This document shows positions 1-7,932 of a stretch of DNA of 64,000 nucleotides, piece after piece. The stretch's first letter is position 1. The number at the start of each line of letters is the position of its first letter. The DNA is from Bacillota bacterium (lineage in GTDB: Bacteria > Vulcanimicrobiota > JAJTBE01), in NCBI GenBank assembly GCA_021287065.1, contig JAJTBE010000009.1:1-64000 (forward strand). The letters are read 5' to 3'. A model generated the notes under the pieces. The model had not been told where the DNA came from and ran no database searches. It was given only the letters and a program-made list of their open reading frames with translations. Made by a program: the position numbers and the translations under genes.

Positions 1-62
1 CCTCATAACCGCAATAAAACGCCAACACTGCCGGATCGCAGGCGTCTCGCCTTTCCCACCGG
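1..62 (-). repeat. Family A repeat, inverted partial copy
   Basis: This reads, on the minus strand, the same core as the array at 298-1090: a CAGGCG-type stem followed by GATCCGGCAG. It is cut by the window edge. Its orientation is opposite to the array, so the locus is flanked by copies in both directions. Confidence 0.75.
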
Positions 63-204
63 TTAAATAGCCTCGCATGCTCTCCACAATCTACGGAATG
101 GAAAAATAACTCAAACTGTAGATTAAGTGCCAATAATCCGACCCAAAACCAAAACTGTCTCAAATACAAATTAAATTGTGGTAACTTGAGGCTATTAGCT
201 TGAT

Positions 205-1090
205 ATTCATGATTGCGAATGATTTGAGGTTTGAGTTTGTGGCGCGGGCGGACCCTGTGGGTCCGTTTCGGAGTTACAAACTCCTCCTACGATCGTTGGT
301 CAAGCTTGTGGTTATTGGGTTTACTGGCGGTTGGTGGTTTGTTTTGGGACCCGTGGGGACAGGCGGGACGCCTGTGATCCGGCAGTTGTTGGCCAAGATT
401 GTGGTTATGCGGTTTACTGGCGGTTGGCGGTGGGTTATGGGACCCGGGGCAGGCGGGACGCCTGCGATCCGGCAGTTGTTGGCGTTTTGTTGCTGCGCTT
501 TCGAGAGATTTGTGGTTTGAGTTTGCGGCGCGGGCTAACCCTGTGGGTCCGTTTCGGAGTTACAAACTCCTCCTACGATCGTTGGTCAAGCTTGTGGTTA
601 TGCGGTTTACTGGCGGTTGATGATTGATTTTGGGACCCGGGGGGCAGGCGGGACGCCTGCGATCCGACAGTTGTCGGCCAAGGTTGTGGTTATGGGGTTT
701 ACTGGCGGTTGGTGGTTTGTTTTGGGACCCGGGGGCAGGCGGGACGACTGCGAGCCGGCAGTTGTTAGCGGGGGGGTGCCGAGTTTTTGGGAGATTTTTG
801 GTTTGAGTTTGCGGTGTGGGCGGACCTGCGGGTCCGCGTCGCGGTTGGAAACCGCTCCTACGATCGTTGGCCAAGCCTGTGGTTATTGGGTTTGCTGGCG
901 GTTGGTGGTTTGTTTTGGGACCCGGGGGACAGGCGGGACGCCTGCGATCCGGCAGGTGTTGGCCAAGCTTGTGGTTATTGGGTTTACTAGCGGTTGGTGG
1001 TTTGTTTTGGGACCCGGGGGGCAGGTGGGACGCCTGCGATCCGGCAGTTGTTGGGCATGCTTGTGGTTATTGAGGTTGCCTGGTGATGGT
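205..1090 (+). repeat. Family A hairpin-repeat array
   Basis: About six to seven copies of a unit of roughly 80-95 bp begin near 298, 391, 593, 675, 869, 960 and 1051 (partial). Each carries a GTTTACTGGCGGTTGG-like stretch, GGGACCC, and the hairpin CAGGCG-GGA-CGCCTG followed by GATCCGGCAG. A second module at about 230-297, 515-592 and 800-868 carries two further hairpins, GGACCC/GGGTCC and GGAGTT/AACTCC or GCGGTT/AACCGC. Open reading frames across the array are translations of the repeat. The spacing is irregular and there are no unique spacers, so it is not CRISPR. It could be REP-like elements or a structured noncoding RNA locus. Confidence 0.85.
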
Positions 1091-1119
1091 GGTTGTTTGT
1101 GTTGAGATTTATATTCAGG

Positions 1120-1785
1120 TTAAGCTTTTGATGATTTAATTAAACTTTCTATATTTCCGCTACGGATTAACTCAAGATTTGCTGCGATTTTTTCCGCGTC
1201 CCAGTTCCACCATTTTATTTCAAGGAGAGTATCTATGGTTTGTCTGTTAAAGCGGTATCTTATTACTTTTGCCGGAATCCCGCCAACAATGGCATAAGGT
1301 GGGACATTCCTTGTTACCACTGCCCTTGTCCCGATAATTGCTCCATCTCCGATTGTCACTCCAGCCATTATGATAGCATCGTAGCCTATCCAGACATCAT
1401 TTCCTATGACTATGTCTCCCCTGTTGTCCCAGGCATCACGGGGATTCATTGAAGGATCCCATTCATCCCGGAAAATTGGAAACGGATATGTTGAAAGTGA
1501 TTTCAGAGTATGATTAGCGGAATTGAAAATAAATTTTGCTTTGCTTGCAATTGAACAGAATCTGCCGATTAATAGCTTGTCATTATTTATCGGATAATGA
1601 TAAAGAACATTATTTCTTTCAAATCCCTCAACATCTTCAGGATCATTATAGATTGTAAAATCACCTGCGATAATGTTGGGATTTTTTATAATATTTTTCA
1701 GATAACAGGTCTCTTTGTCATTTTTTCTCGGGTAAACCTGATCAGGATCAGGAAGAACTCTCATATTATTATTTTCAGTATTCAT
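1120..1785 (-). CDS. Xenobiotic acyltransferase, Vat/CatB-like hexapeptide-repeat family
   Basis: This 221-residue left-handed beta-helix acyltransferase would transfer acetyl from acetyl-CoA to a hydroxyl group. The closest family pattern I recognise is streptogramin A acetyltransferase (Vat) and type B chloramphenicol acetyltransferase. Features are GRFCSIA at about residues 74-80, the catalytic-type histidine in SANHT (His92), STYPFP, hexapeptide rungs [20 protein letters not shown] around 127-146, and [12 protein letters not shown] near the C-terminus. The ATG at 1785 has only a weak upstream GAAAG; Met8 is an alternative. It stands alone beside the repeat array. Whether it gives drug resistance or modifies sugars cannot be decided from sequence. 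Confidence 0.85.
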   Translation of the reverse strand: MNTENNNMRVLPDPDQVYPRKNDKETCYLKNIIKNPNIIAGDFTIYNDPEDVEGFERNNVLYHYPINNDKLLIGRFCSIASKAKFIFNSANHTLKSLSTYPFPIFRDEWDPSMNPRDAWDNRGDIVIGNDVWIGYDAIIMAGVTIGDGAIIGTRAVVTRNVPPYAIVGGIPAKVIRYRFNRQTIDTLLEIKWWNWDAEKIAANLELIRSGNIESLIKSSKA

Positions 1786-1953
1786 CTATTAAAAACTTTC
1801 ATTAGTTGATTTTCAACTCTCCTGAATTCGGAAAAGAAACCGTAAGAACATAAAATTTTTACGACTTTATTGCAACAGAATTCCGCAAAAACGGTAAAAC
1901 ACATAGCAGAATTATCATTCTTCAAATTCTACATTTTCGTGTTCTGATAATCT

Positions 1954-2292
1954 CTACTTTGACAGGAACAGGGCTGCTCCTACAACTGCCATTATTGCCA
2001 CTGCAGCTACGCTGCCACCGCCGGCTATGAGCATTCCTGCTGCGGGAAGGCCTATGGCTAAGCCTGCCAGTGCGAGGCGGTCTTTCATCGATACTGTTTT
2101 TCCAGTTTTTTCCGATTCACCGGCCTGATGGGTATAACCGGTGTTTGTGTAAGTGCCTGAATGATTGTTACTGTTGCCCAGCCTGACTGAATCTCCGGCA
2201 AAACCTGAAGTAACTATTTCGGGTTTCAGTCCGGTTCTTATGGCTGATGGGTTGAGGCTTATTAAATTCTGATTTATTGAATTGATGGACAT
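1954..2292 (-). CDS. Small protein with hydrophobic glycine/alanine-rich C-terminus
   Basis: I do not recognise this 112-residue protein. The start at 2292 (MSINSINQN) is preferred because GAAAGG lies about nine bases upstream; a start ten codons earlier has no such signal. The first 60 residues are polar, rich in Asn, Ser and Gly, and contain GDSVRLG. The last 40 form one or two hydrophobic segments (LALAGLAIGLPAAGMLIAGG and a second at the end). It lies upstream of, and in the same direction as, the next minus-strand acetyltransferase gene. Its low-complexity N-terminus recalls that of the M20 fusion at 2669 and the cupin protein at 54318. Confidence 0.65.
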   Translation of the reverse strand: MSINSINQNLISLNPSAIRTGLKPEIVTSGFAGDSVRLGNSNNHSGTYTNTGYTHQAGESEKTGKTVSMKDRLALAGLAIGLPAAGMLIAGGGSVAAVAIMAVVGAALFLSK

Positions 2293-2483
2293 TTTTATCT
2301 GCCTTTCGTTCTTAATTTTCAAAGAATCTATAATATAAACCGATTAAGTTTCTTTCAGGTATCTGTCGAAATAATTCCGGCATAATAACTGTCCTGCAAC
2401 TTGGGAATGAATTCCCTGTTTAGCAGTTCTATTTCCTTCAACCTGTTGATTTGATGGAGCTGGTTCCTATTCTATGGCGTAAC

Positions 2484-2684
2484 GGCAATGCCCATGAACT
2501 AAGGTATGGATTAGTCTGATTTACTCTGAGACTCATATCCGTTTGCCCAACTACCAGAGAAAACTTTCAGAGGTAACTACGCTTTTCTGGAAAAGCGGGT
2601 TTTCCTCCGAACCTTCATCCTTGAAAAACAAGGTATTGGGAATTGGGATCGGAGTGGTTTTTGCTAATTCACTGGCATTGGGGG
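2484..2684 (-). repeat. Family B element, deleted copy (about 200 bp)
   Basis: The ends are GGCAATGCCCATGAACTAAG and its imperfect inverse CTAATTCACTGGCATTGG. Inside are the hairpin-1 sequence (ACGCTTTTCTGGAAAAGCG, around 2580) and a remnant of hairpin 2. The CCCCGTCGGTCC spacer and half of hairpin 2 are missing compared with the full copies near 16.4 kb. The element's right end contains the stop codon of the M20-type gene at 2669. Confidence 0.8.
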
Positions 2685-4540
2685 TAACGGGGTTCTATTT
2701 TTCCGTTTTCCGCAACTTTATAATCGCATGCGTTGGATATGTAACCGGCCACTGATTTTGCAACCTGTTCCATATCATTGATTTTTGCATATTCCAGACC
2801 TGTGTGAACATTAGCTACACCGGTTCCCACAGTTATGCTCTTTATATGCTTTGAATTGAAAGCTGTGGTGTTGGCATCAGAGTGTGCTCCAATAATAGGC
2901 GGTGCATGAATAGGTCTGGGGGTGATTCCTGCTCTTGCCATAGAACGCATTGCAATCTGAACGATTGGATCTTCCTGACTGAAGTTGTACCCAGCAGGTT
3001 TTTCAGCATGATGGGAGCCGTCTATAGTAAGGAAAAGATCGCTTTTATCTGTGGCGTCAACCACAAAGCCCAGAGTGGGACGGTCTGAAATATCTTCGGG
3101 GTTGAGTTTCTGCGCTCCATGTGCTCCTGTTTCCTCATCAACAGTGAATACTATTTTTATCTCCGGACGATCATAGCCTTTTTCAAAGACTGTTCTAACA
3201 CCTTCGAGTATTTCTGCAATACCAGCCCGGTCATCTCCGCCGAGGATATTTTTTTCGTTGGTATGGATAGTTCTTCCGTCATTTTTTATCGATTCTGCGG
3301 ATGTGGGTGAAACGGTATCCTGATGGGCTGAAAGCAGAACTGTGGGAGCATCCTTTATGGTTCCCGGAATTGTGGCGATTATTGTGCCTTCGGGTCTTAC
3401 ATTGTATGCTATACCCATCATATCGAGCTGATTTTTCAATTCTTCAGTTACGGGAGCTTCTTTACCCGATGTGGCGTTTATTCCGGCGAGTTTAATAAAA
3501 TTGGCAACAAGACGGTCTCTTTTTACTTCAGGTATGGGTCTGTCCAGGAAGTTTACGGTCTGAACGGGTTTTTCCACAAAAAGCTTATTCCCCACTGCAT
3601 TGGCATCCATCAGGGTTCCCATAATGGGTTCCGAAATGATGTTATTGACAGAAATCAGGAACTTGTTGGAATCTGCGTTGATTTCCCCTTCTTTTGCAGC
3701 TTTTTCATATTTTTTGACTGCTGAAGGTGATATTTTTGCAATGCCTTTTTTGGCTAATCCGACAAAACCTCCGACAGCTTCTCCCATGAATTTGCCTGCG
3801 CCTATCAAGTTTTCCTCAACTGAGCCAACCACATTGCCAAGGACTCCGCCTGCAAGGGTAGCGAGGCAGCAGCCGACGGGTCCGCCTACAAATGCGCCTG
3901 CAATAGGTGCTGCGAGAAATGACAATGCAGAAACAAGAGTTGTTACCATTGAACCCATTTTCTGAGCATCTGCATTGGGAACATATTCTTCACCGAAGAT
4001 TTTTTTCTGGGCGGTGTGGAGTATTGAAGGTAAAAGAGGTTCTTTTGCTTTTGCACCGGTTGGTTTTTGCATCGGGAGTTCAACAGGTGAATCAGACGGC
4101 GCTCCTGCAGGTTTAAAATGCTCTCTGATTGAACCGGCTGCAAATCCTGCCGCTTTGGCTATTTTGCCTCCGATAAATTTTCCGGCGCCTATATATTTTT
4201 CCTCAAGTCCAACAGCGAGGATTCCAAGGCCTATTCCGATAGGTCCGGAGTAGCTGCTTAAAAATGCCGGCGCAACTGTAGCTACGAGGCCCGGACCGAG
4301 GGCAACTCCAAGATTTGCGACGCCGAACATACCGAGTTTTTTGCCCTGTCGTTCCCAGTCTTTTGAGGTTTCCTGTATGTTTTCATCAGATAACGCTTTA
4401 TCCGCTTCCGAAGGTGAAAAAGAATCGGTCTTAGCTGAAGAGCCGATGGCTGCTTCCGATGTGCCGGCCTTTAAAGTATGCGCTATGGGCTGGCGCAGCG
4501 TGGCTAGTGTGTTCATCATTGCGGAGTCAATTTTCTGCAT
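2669..4540 (-). CDS. M20/PepT-like metallopeptidase fused to duplicated glycine-rich hydrophobic modules
   Basis: This is a 623-residue protein. Residues 330-610 form an M20-family (peptidase T-like) zinc peptidase with a full set of ligands: His406 and Asp408 in SAHQDTV, Asp436/Asp437 in GGDDRAG, Glu469/Glu470 in VDEETGAHG, Asp495 and His553 in GAHSDA. The first 300 residues are unusual. They hold two copies of a glycine/alanine-rich hydrophobic module (about 80-135 and 205-262), each ending in a G-x-EE/EN-x-IGAGKF-like motif, joined by a proline-rich linker. No signal peptide is evident. A GAGG lies 11 bases before the ATG. The last residues and stop codon come from a family-B repeat end. 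Substrate is unknown; an aminopeptidase held at a membrane is a reasonable inference. Confidence 0.8.
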   Translation of the reverse strand: MQKIDSAMMNTLATLRQPIAHTLKAGTSEAAIGSSAKTDSFSPSEADKALSDENIQETSKDWERQGKKLGMFGVANLGVALGPGLVATVAPAFLSSYSGPIGIGLGILAVGLEEKYIGAGKFIGGKIAKAAGFAAGSIREHFKPAGAPSDSPVELPMQKPTGAKAKEPLLPSILHTAQKKIFGEEYVPNADAQKMGSMVTTLVSALSFLAAPIAGAFVGGPVGCCLATLAGGVLGNVVGSVEENLIGAGKFMGEAVGGFVGLAKKGIAKISPSAVKKYEKAAKEGEINADSNKFLISVNNIISEPIMGTLMDANAVGNKLFVEKPVQTVNFLDRPIPEVKRDRLVANFIKLAGINATSGKEAPVTEELKNQLDMMGIAYNVRPEGTIIATIPGTIKDAPTVLLSAHQDTVSPTSAESIKNDGRTIHTNEKNILGGDDRAGIAEILEGVRTVFEKGYDRPEIKIVFTVDEETGAHGAQKLNPEDISDRPTLGFVVDATDKSDLFLTIDGSHHAEKPAGYNFSQEDPIVQIAMRSMARAGITPRPIHAPPIIGAHSDANTTAFNSKHIKSITVGTGVANVHTGLEYAKINDMEQVAKSVAGYISNACDYKVAENGKIEPRYPQCQ

Positions 4541-4668
4541 TAAAAGAGAACCTCATCAGTTGCGAAATCAATAAAAATACTTAATTTACAAAATTCATTA
4601 TACAATAGCATGAAGCTAAAAAGAATCGGCTGATTATTAACATTTTGTTAATTTTGGAAAGGGGGTCA

Positions 4669-5907
4669 TCAGCCCATAACAAGCCTTCGCAGGGTTTTGA
4701 AGGAGACTTTTCTGCGTTTGCCCTGTCTTTTTACTTTACTGATTACAAGATTGTATAATTCTTCCATCTGATCGGTGGTTTTGCGAATGTCGTATTCCCC
4801 ACCCCGGATTTTTGCATTTTCCGACATTTTTTTGCGGAGTTGTTCATCAGAAAGGAGTTTTTCCATATAGCCTGCTATTTCTTCATCATCGCCGGAATGA
4901 GCAACAAATCCGTTATCCGTAATCATCTCAGGAACGCCTTTGGCATCAACGCCGATAAGAGGTAAGCCGAACATGCTGGCTTCGATGATTGTCATGGGTT
5001 GATTCTCCGAGGTGGAGGCTGTAACAAAGAAGCTTGATACTTCGAAGATTCCTGATGAAATAAGGTCATTATGGGCGATTGAACCGGCAAAAACCGTATT
5101 CTTTTCAATTCCCATAGTTCTGGCAAGTTCTTTCAGATCATCCAGAGCAGGTCCGGAGCCGACTATCAGCAGTGATGTATCATCTCTTTTTTCAAAAACT
5201 CTTTTGGCTGCTTTCATAACTACATCGATACATTTTTCAACAGAAACCCTGCCTATGAAAAGCATAACTTTTTCTTTAAGCCCGTATTTTTCACGGATAG
5301 CTTTTTTCTCTGATTCGCTGAGGTTTCTGGCTTCCTGCAGAGCGATTCCGTTTGATATGACCCTGACCGGGCAGAGAATATCCTTTCTGCACAGTTCATC
5401 TGCTGTAAACTGGGAGGGGCTAATTGTGGCATCACAGGAATTGTGGAAGAAATTGGAATATGCCCATCCAAACCGGTTGATACCTGGCATTCTGTGAAGA
5501 TGGACTATTTTGAGATATTCAGGTTCGATAAAATAGGTGTGGAATGTGCTGACAAGGGGGAGTTTCATAAATGCTGATGCAAGTATAGCTTCAAACCCGA
5601 TTGTAAAGGGTGTATGAAAGTGGATTATGTCTGCATTATGATCTCTGAGAATTTTTACAATTTTGTGAGTTGAGGGATAAGTAATGCGATAGTCGGGATA
5701 GAACATTGCTTTTACCCCGGACAGAAGATGGACATCCAGATGCGGATATGCCTCTTTGATGATTTCTTCCTGATTCTGTCTTATCCGGGGGGCGATTATT
5801 TTCACTTTATGCCCTCTGCGGAGCAGTTCTTCCGATGTATTAACGATGGATGTAACTATTCCATCAACCTTAGGCACAAAAGTGTCGGTAAAGAATACAA
5901 TATTCAT
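4669..5907 (-). CDS. Family 4 glycosyltransferase
   Basis: This 412-residue GT-B fold enzyme of family GT4 would transfer a sugar from a nucleotide donor to a lipid or polysaccharide acceptor on the cytoplasmic side. It shows the N-terminal MNIVFFTDTFVPKVDGI, the central STFHTYF segment, LFIGRVSVEKC, and the donor-site E-x7-E motif (ENQPMTIIE, about residues 301-309). The start at 5907 has GGAG eight bases upstream; a start at 5925 would overlap the ABC-F gene stop. Resemblance is to alpha-mannosyl or glucosyl-diacylglycerol-type enzymes, but the acceptor cannot be read from sequence. It is probably cotranscribed with the ABC-F gene 15 bp upstream. Confidence 0.88.
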   Translation of the reverse strand: MNIVFFTDTFVPKVDGIVTSIVNTSEELLRRGHKVKIIAPRIRQNQEEIIKEAYPHLDVHLLSGVKAMFYPDYRITYPSTHKIVKILRDHNADIIHFHTPFTIGFEAILASAFMKLPLVSTFHTYFIEPEYLKIVHLHRMPGINRFGWAYSNFFHNSCDATISPSQFTADELCRKDILCPVRVISNGIALQEARNLSESEKKAIREKYGLKEKVMLFIGRVSVEKCIDVVMKAAKRVFEKRDDTSLLIVGSGPALDDLKELARTMGIEKNTVFAGSIAHNDLISSGIFEVSSFFVTASTSENQPMTIIEASMFGLPLIGVDAKGVPEMITDNGFVAHSGDDEEIAGYMEKLLSDEQLRKKMSENAKIRGGEYDIRKTTDQMEELYNLVISKVKRQGKRRKVSFKTLRRLVMG

Positions 5908-5921
5908 AGCCGATATCTCCG

Positions 5922-7841
5922 TCAATTTATTTGTTGAAGTCTCAGCTCTTCCAGCTCAAGGCTTTTTTCTTCCCAGGCAAGTATCTTGATTTCAAGATCT
6001 TCCTTACTGTTTGTATATTCCTGCACCAATTCCTGCATTTTATTTTCATCAGCCATATTTGCAGGGTCTTCCATAGCTTTTTCCACTTCTGCCAGTCTTC
6101 TTTCCGCTGATGCAACCTGATCTTCCAGATTCAGGGTTTGTTTTTCCAGCTTTTCAGCAGCTGAAGGCTCATAAACCCATAGTTTCTTACCGTTTTTCTT
6201 TCTGGGCGATGAATCTGAAGAAGAGGAGGACTGTTGTTTTTTCTTTTCCCGGAAATAGGAATAATTGCCGGGATAGCTGACGAGTTTTCCATCTGACAAT
6301 TCAATAACCCTGCTGCAGACCTGATCGATAAAATAGCGATCGTGTGAGATTATGATTACAGTTCCCTCATAATCATCAAGGGAGTCCGCAAGGGCGTCTC
6401 TTGATCTTATGTCAAGATGGTTGGTCGGTTCGTCCAGAAGCAGAACATTAGATGAACGGCAAACCATTCTGGCAAGGGCGAGCCGGGATTTTTCACCGCC
6501 GCTTAAAACCCCTACACTCTTGAAAACATCATCGGCAACAAACAGGAATGCGCCAAGTATGGTGCGAAGCCTGACTGTGGGCGTTCCCGCAGGTGCAGCT
6601 TCTTCCATTGCCTGAAGAACCGTATGCTCCTCGTTAAGCTGTTCTGCCTGATTCTGCGCATAATATCTGATTTTTGCATTAAAGTGGACTTTCAGTTTAC
6701 CTTCATAGTCCCTGTCATTGCCGGCGAGAATTCTAATAAGCGTTGTTTTACCGCATCCGTTTTCACCGACGAGGGCGATTCTTTCATCTCCCATAATTTC
6801 CAGTTCACCGAGGAGAGGCACTGTTTTGCCCGGATACTCCTTCGAAAGGTTATTAAGACCGAAAACAGTAGTGATTTCCTTCTGATCCGAATCGAAAGAT
6901 ACACTTATGCTTTTTCCGTCTTTTTCCGGAGCTTCCACCATTTCCATTTTTTCCAGAAGTTTTTCCCGGCTTTTCACTCTTGTGGCAAGAGTTGCTTTTG
7001 CCCGGAATCTCTCAATAAAGCGCAGGTCTTTCTCCAGCTTTTTCTGCTGGGTCATATAGAGTTGTTCCTGCCGTTCCCTGTCAGCTTCCCTCTGGGCTAC
7101 AAAAAAGTCGTAATTGCCTGAGTATGTCTGAAGTTTTCCCTTATCAAGATGTATGGTTTTCTTTGTTACACTGTTAAGAAAAAAACGGTCGTGGGAAACA
7201 ATAAGCACGCCGCCGGGATAGTCGCTGAGATAGTCCTCAAGCCATTCCACAGCTTTGAGATCGAGATGGTTGGTAGGTTCATCGAGGAGGAGAAGATCCA
7301 TTTCCTGCAGGAGCAGTTTGGCGAGTTCAATGCGCATCTGCCATCCGCCGCTGAATTCATTGACATACTTTTCCTTATCGGAAAGTGAAAAACCGAGGCC
7401 CTGTATGATTCTGTCGATTTTCCAGCCCAAATCATTGCCCTGCTGATGATCAAAGTTTTCGTGCAGAGTGGTATATTCATCCATCAGGTGCTGAAGGAGT
7501 TCGGGATTTTCTGCCCAGCGTCCCATTTCTTCCTCAAGAAACTGAAGTCTTCTTTCCATTTCAAGCAGATCGGGAAGTGCACGCTTCATTTCCTCAAACA
7601 GTGTATTGCCGGGAAGAACCGTAACAATCTGTGAAAGATAAGCGGTTCTGATCGAAGAGGTATAAATAATTTCACCGGCATCAGGTTCCATTTCGCCCAT
7701 AATGATTTTGAGCAGCGTTGTTTTGCCACAGCCGTTTGAACCGATAAGGGCTACTTTTTCCTTTGGTTTGATGTGTAAATTGACTTCGTCGAGAACTTTC
7801 TTCGCACCGAAGCTTTTTTCTATGTTATGAAGATGAAGCAT
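5922..7841 (-). CDS. ABC-F family ATPase (Uup/YheS/EttA group)
   Basis: This 639-residue soluble protein has two nucleotide-binding domains and no membrane segment, the ABC-F pattern of ribosome-associated translation factors. Walker A motifs are GSNGCGKTT (residues 34-42) and GENGCGKTT (about 365). Signatures are FSGGWQMR and LSGGEKSR, and each domain has LLLDEPTNHLD. A charged linker of about 80 residues separates the domains. The C-terminus carries a serine run followed by an EKLEKQ-rich coiled coil, as in Uup and YheS. The start at 7841 has AAGG ten bases upstream. Its role in ribosome rescue or antibiotic protection is inferred from family only. Confidence 0.92.
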   Translation of the reverse strand: MLHLHNIEKSFGAKKVLDEVNLHIKPKEKVALIGSNGCGKTTLLKIIMGEMEPDAGEIIYTSSIRTAYLSQIVTVLPGNTLFEEMKRALPDLLEMERRLQFLEEEMGRWAENPELLQHLMDEYTTLHENFDHQQGNDLGWKIDRIIQGLGFSLSDKEKYVNEFSGGWQMRIELAKLLLQEMDLLLLDEPTNHLDLKAVEWLEDYLSDYPGGVLIVSHDRFFLNSVTKKTIHLDKGKLQTYSGNYDFFVAQREADRERQEQLYMTQQKKLEKDLRFIERFRAKATLATRVKSREKLLEKMEMVEAPEKDGKSISVSFDSDQKEITTVFGLNNLSKEYPGKTVPLLGELEIMGDERIALVGENGCGKTTLIRILAGNDRDYEGKLKVHFNAKIRYYAQNQAEQLNEEHTVLQAMEEAAPAGTPTVRLRTILGAFLFVADDVFKSVGVLSGGEKSRLALARMVCRSSNVLLLDEPTNHLDIRSRDALADSLDDYEGTVIIISHDRYFIDQVCSRVIELSDGKLVSYPGNYSYFREKKKQQSSSSSDSSPRKKNGKKLWVYEPSAAEKLEKQTLNLEDQVASAERRLAEVEKAMEDPANMADENKMQELVQEYTNSKEDLEIKILAWEEKSLELEELRLQQIN

Positions 7842-7932
7842 GATTAATAACCTTTTTCAACACCATACAAACTGGTAAATATTTATCCTGAGGAGGTCAG
7901 GTTTCCGGAGGCTTCTGAAAAATCCCTTCAGG

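Noticed and set aside
298-1090. CRISPR array
   Set aside because: Units are adjacent or irregularly spaced, contain internal hairpins, and no unique spacers of uniform length or cas genes are present.
200-1105. Several overlapping plus- and minus-strand reading frames
   Set aside because: They are translations of family A repeats in different frames, with Gly/Trp/Arg-biased, repeating protein text and no ribosome-binding sites.
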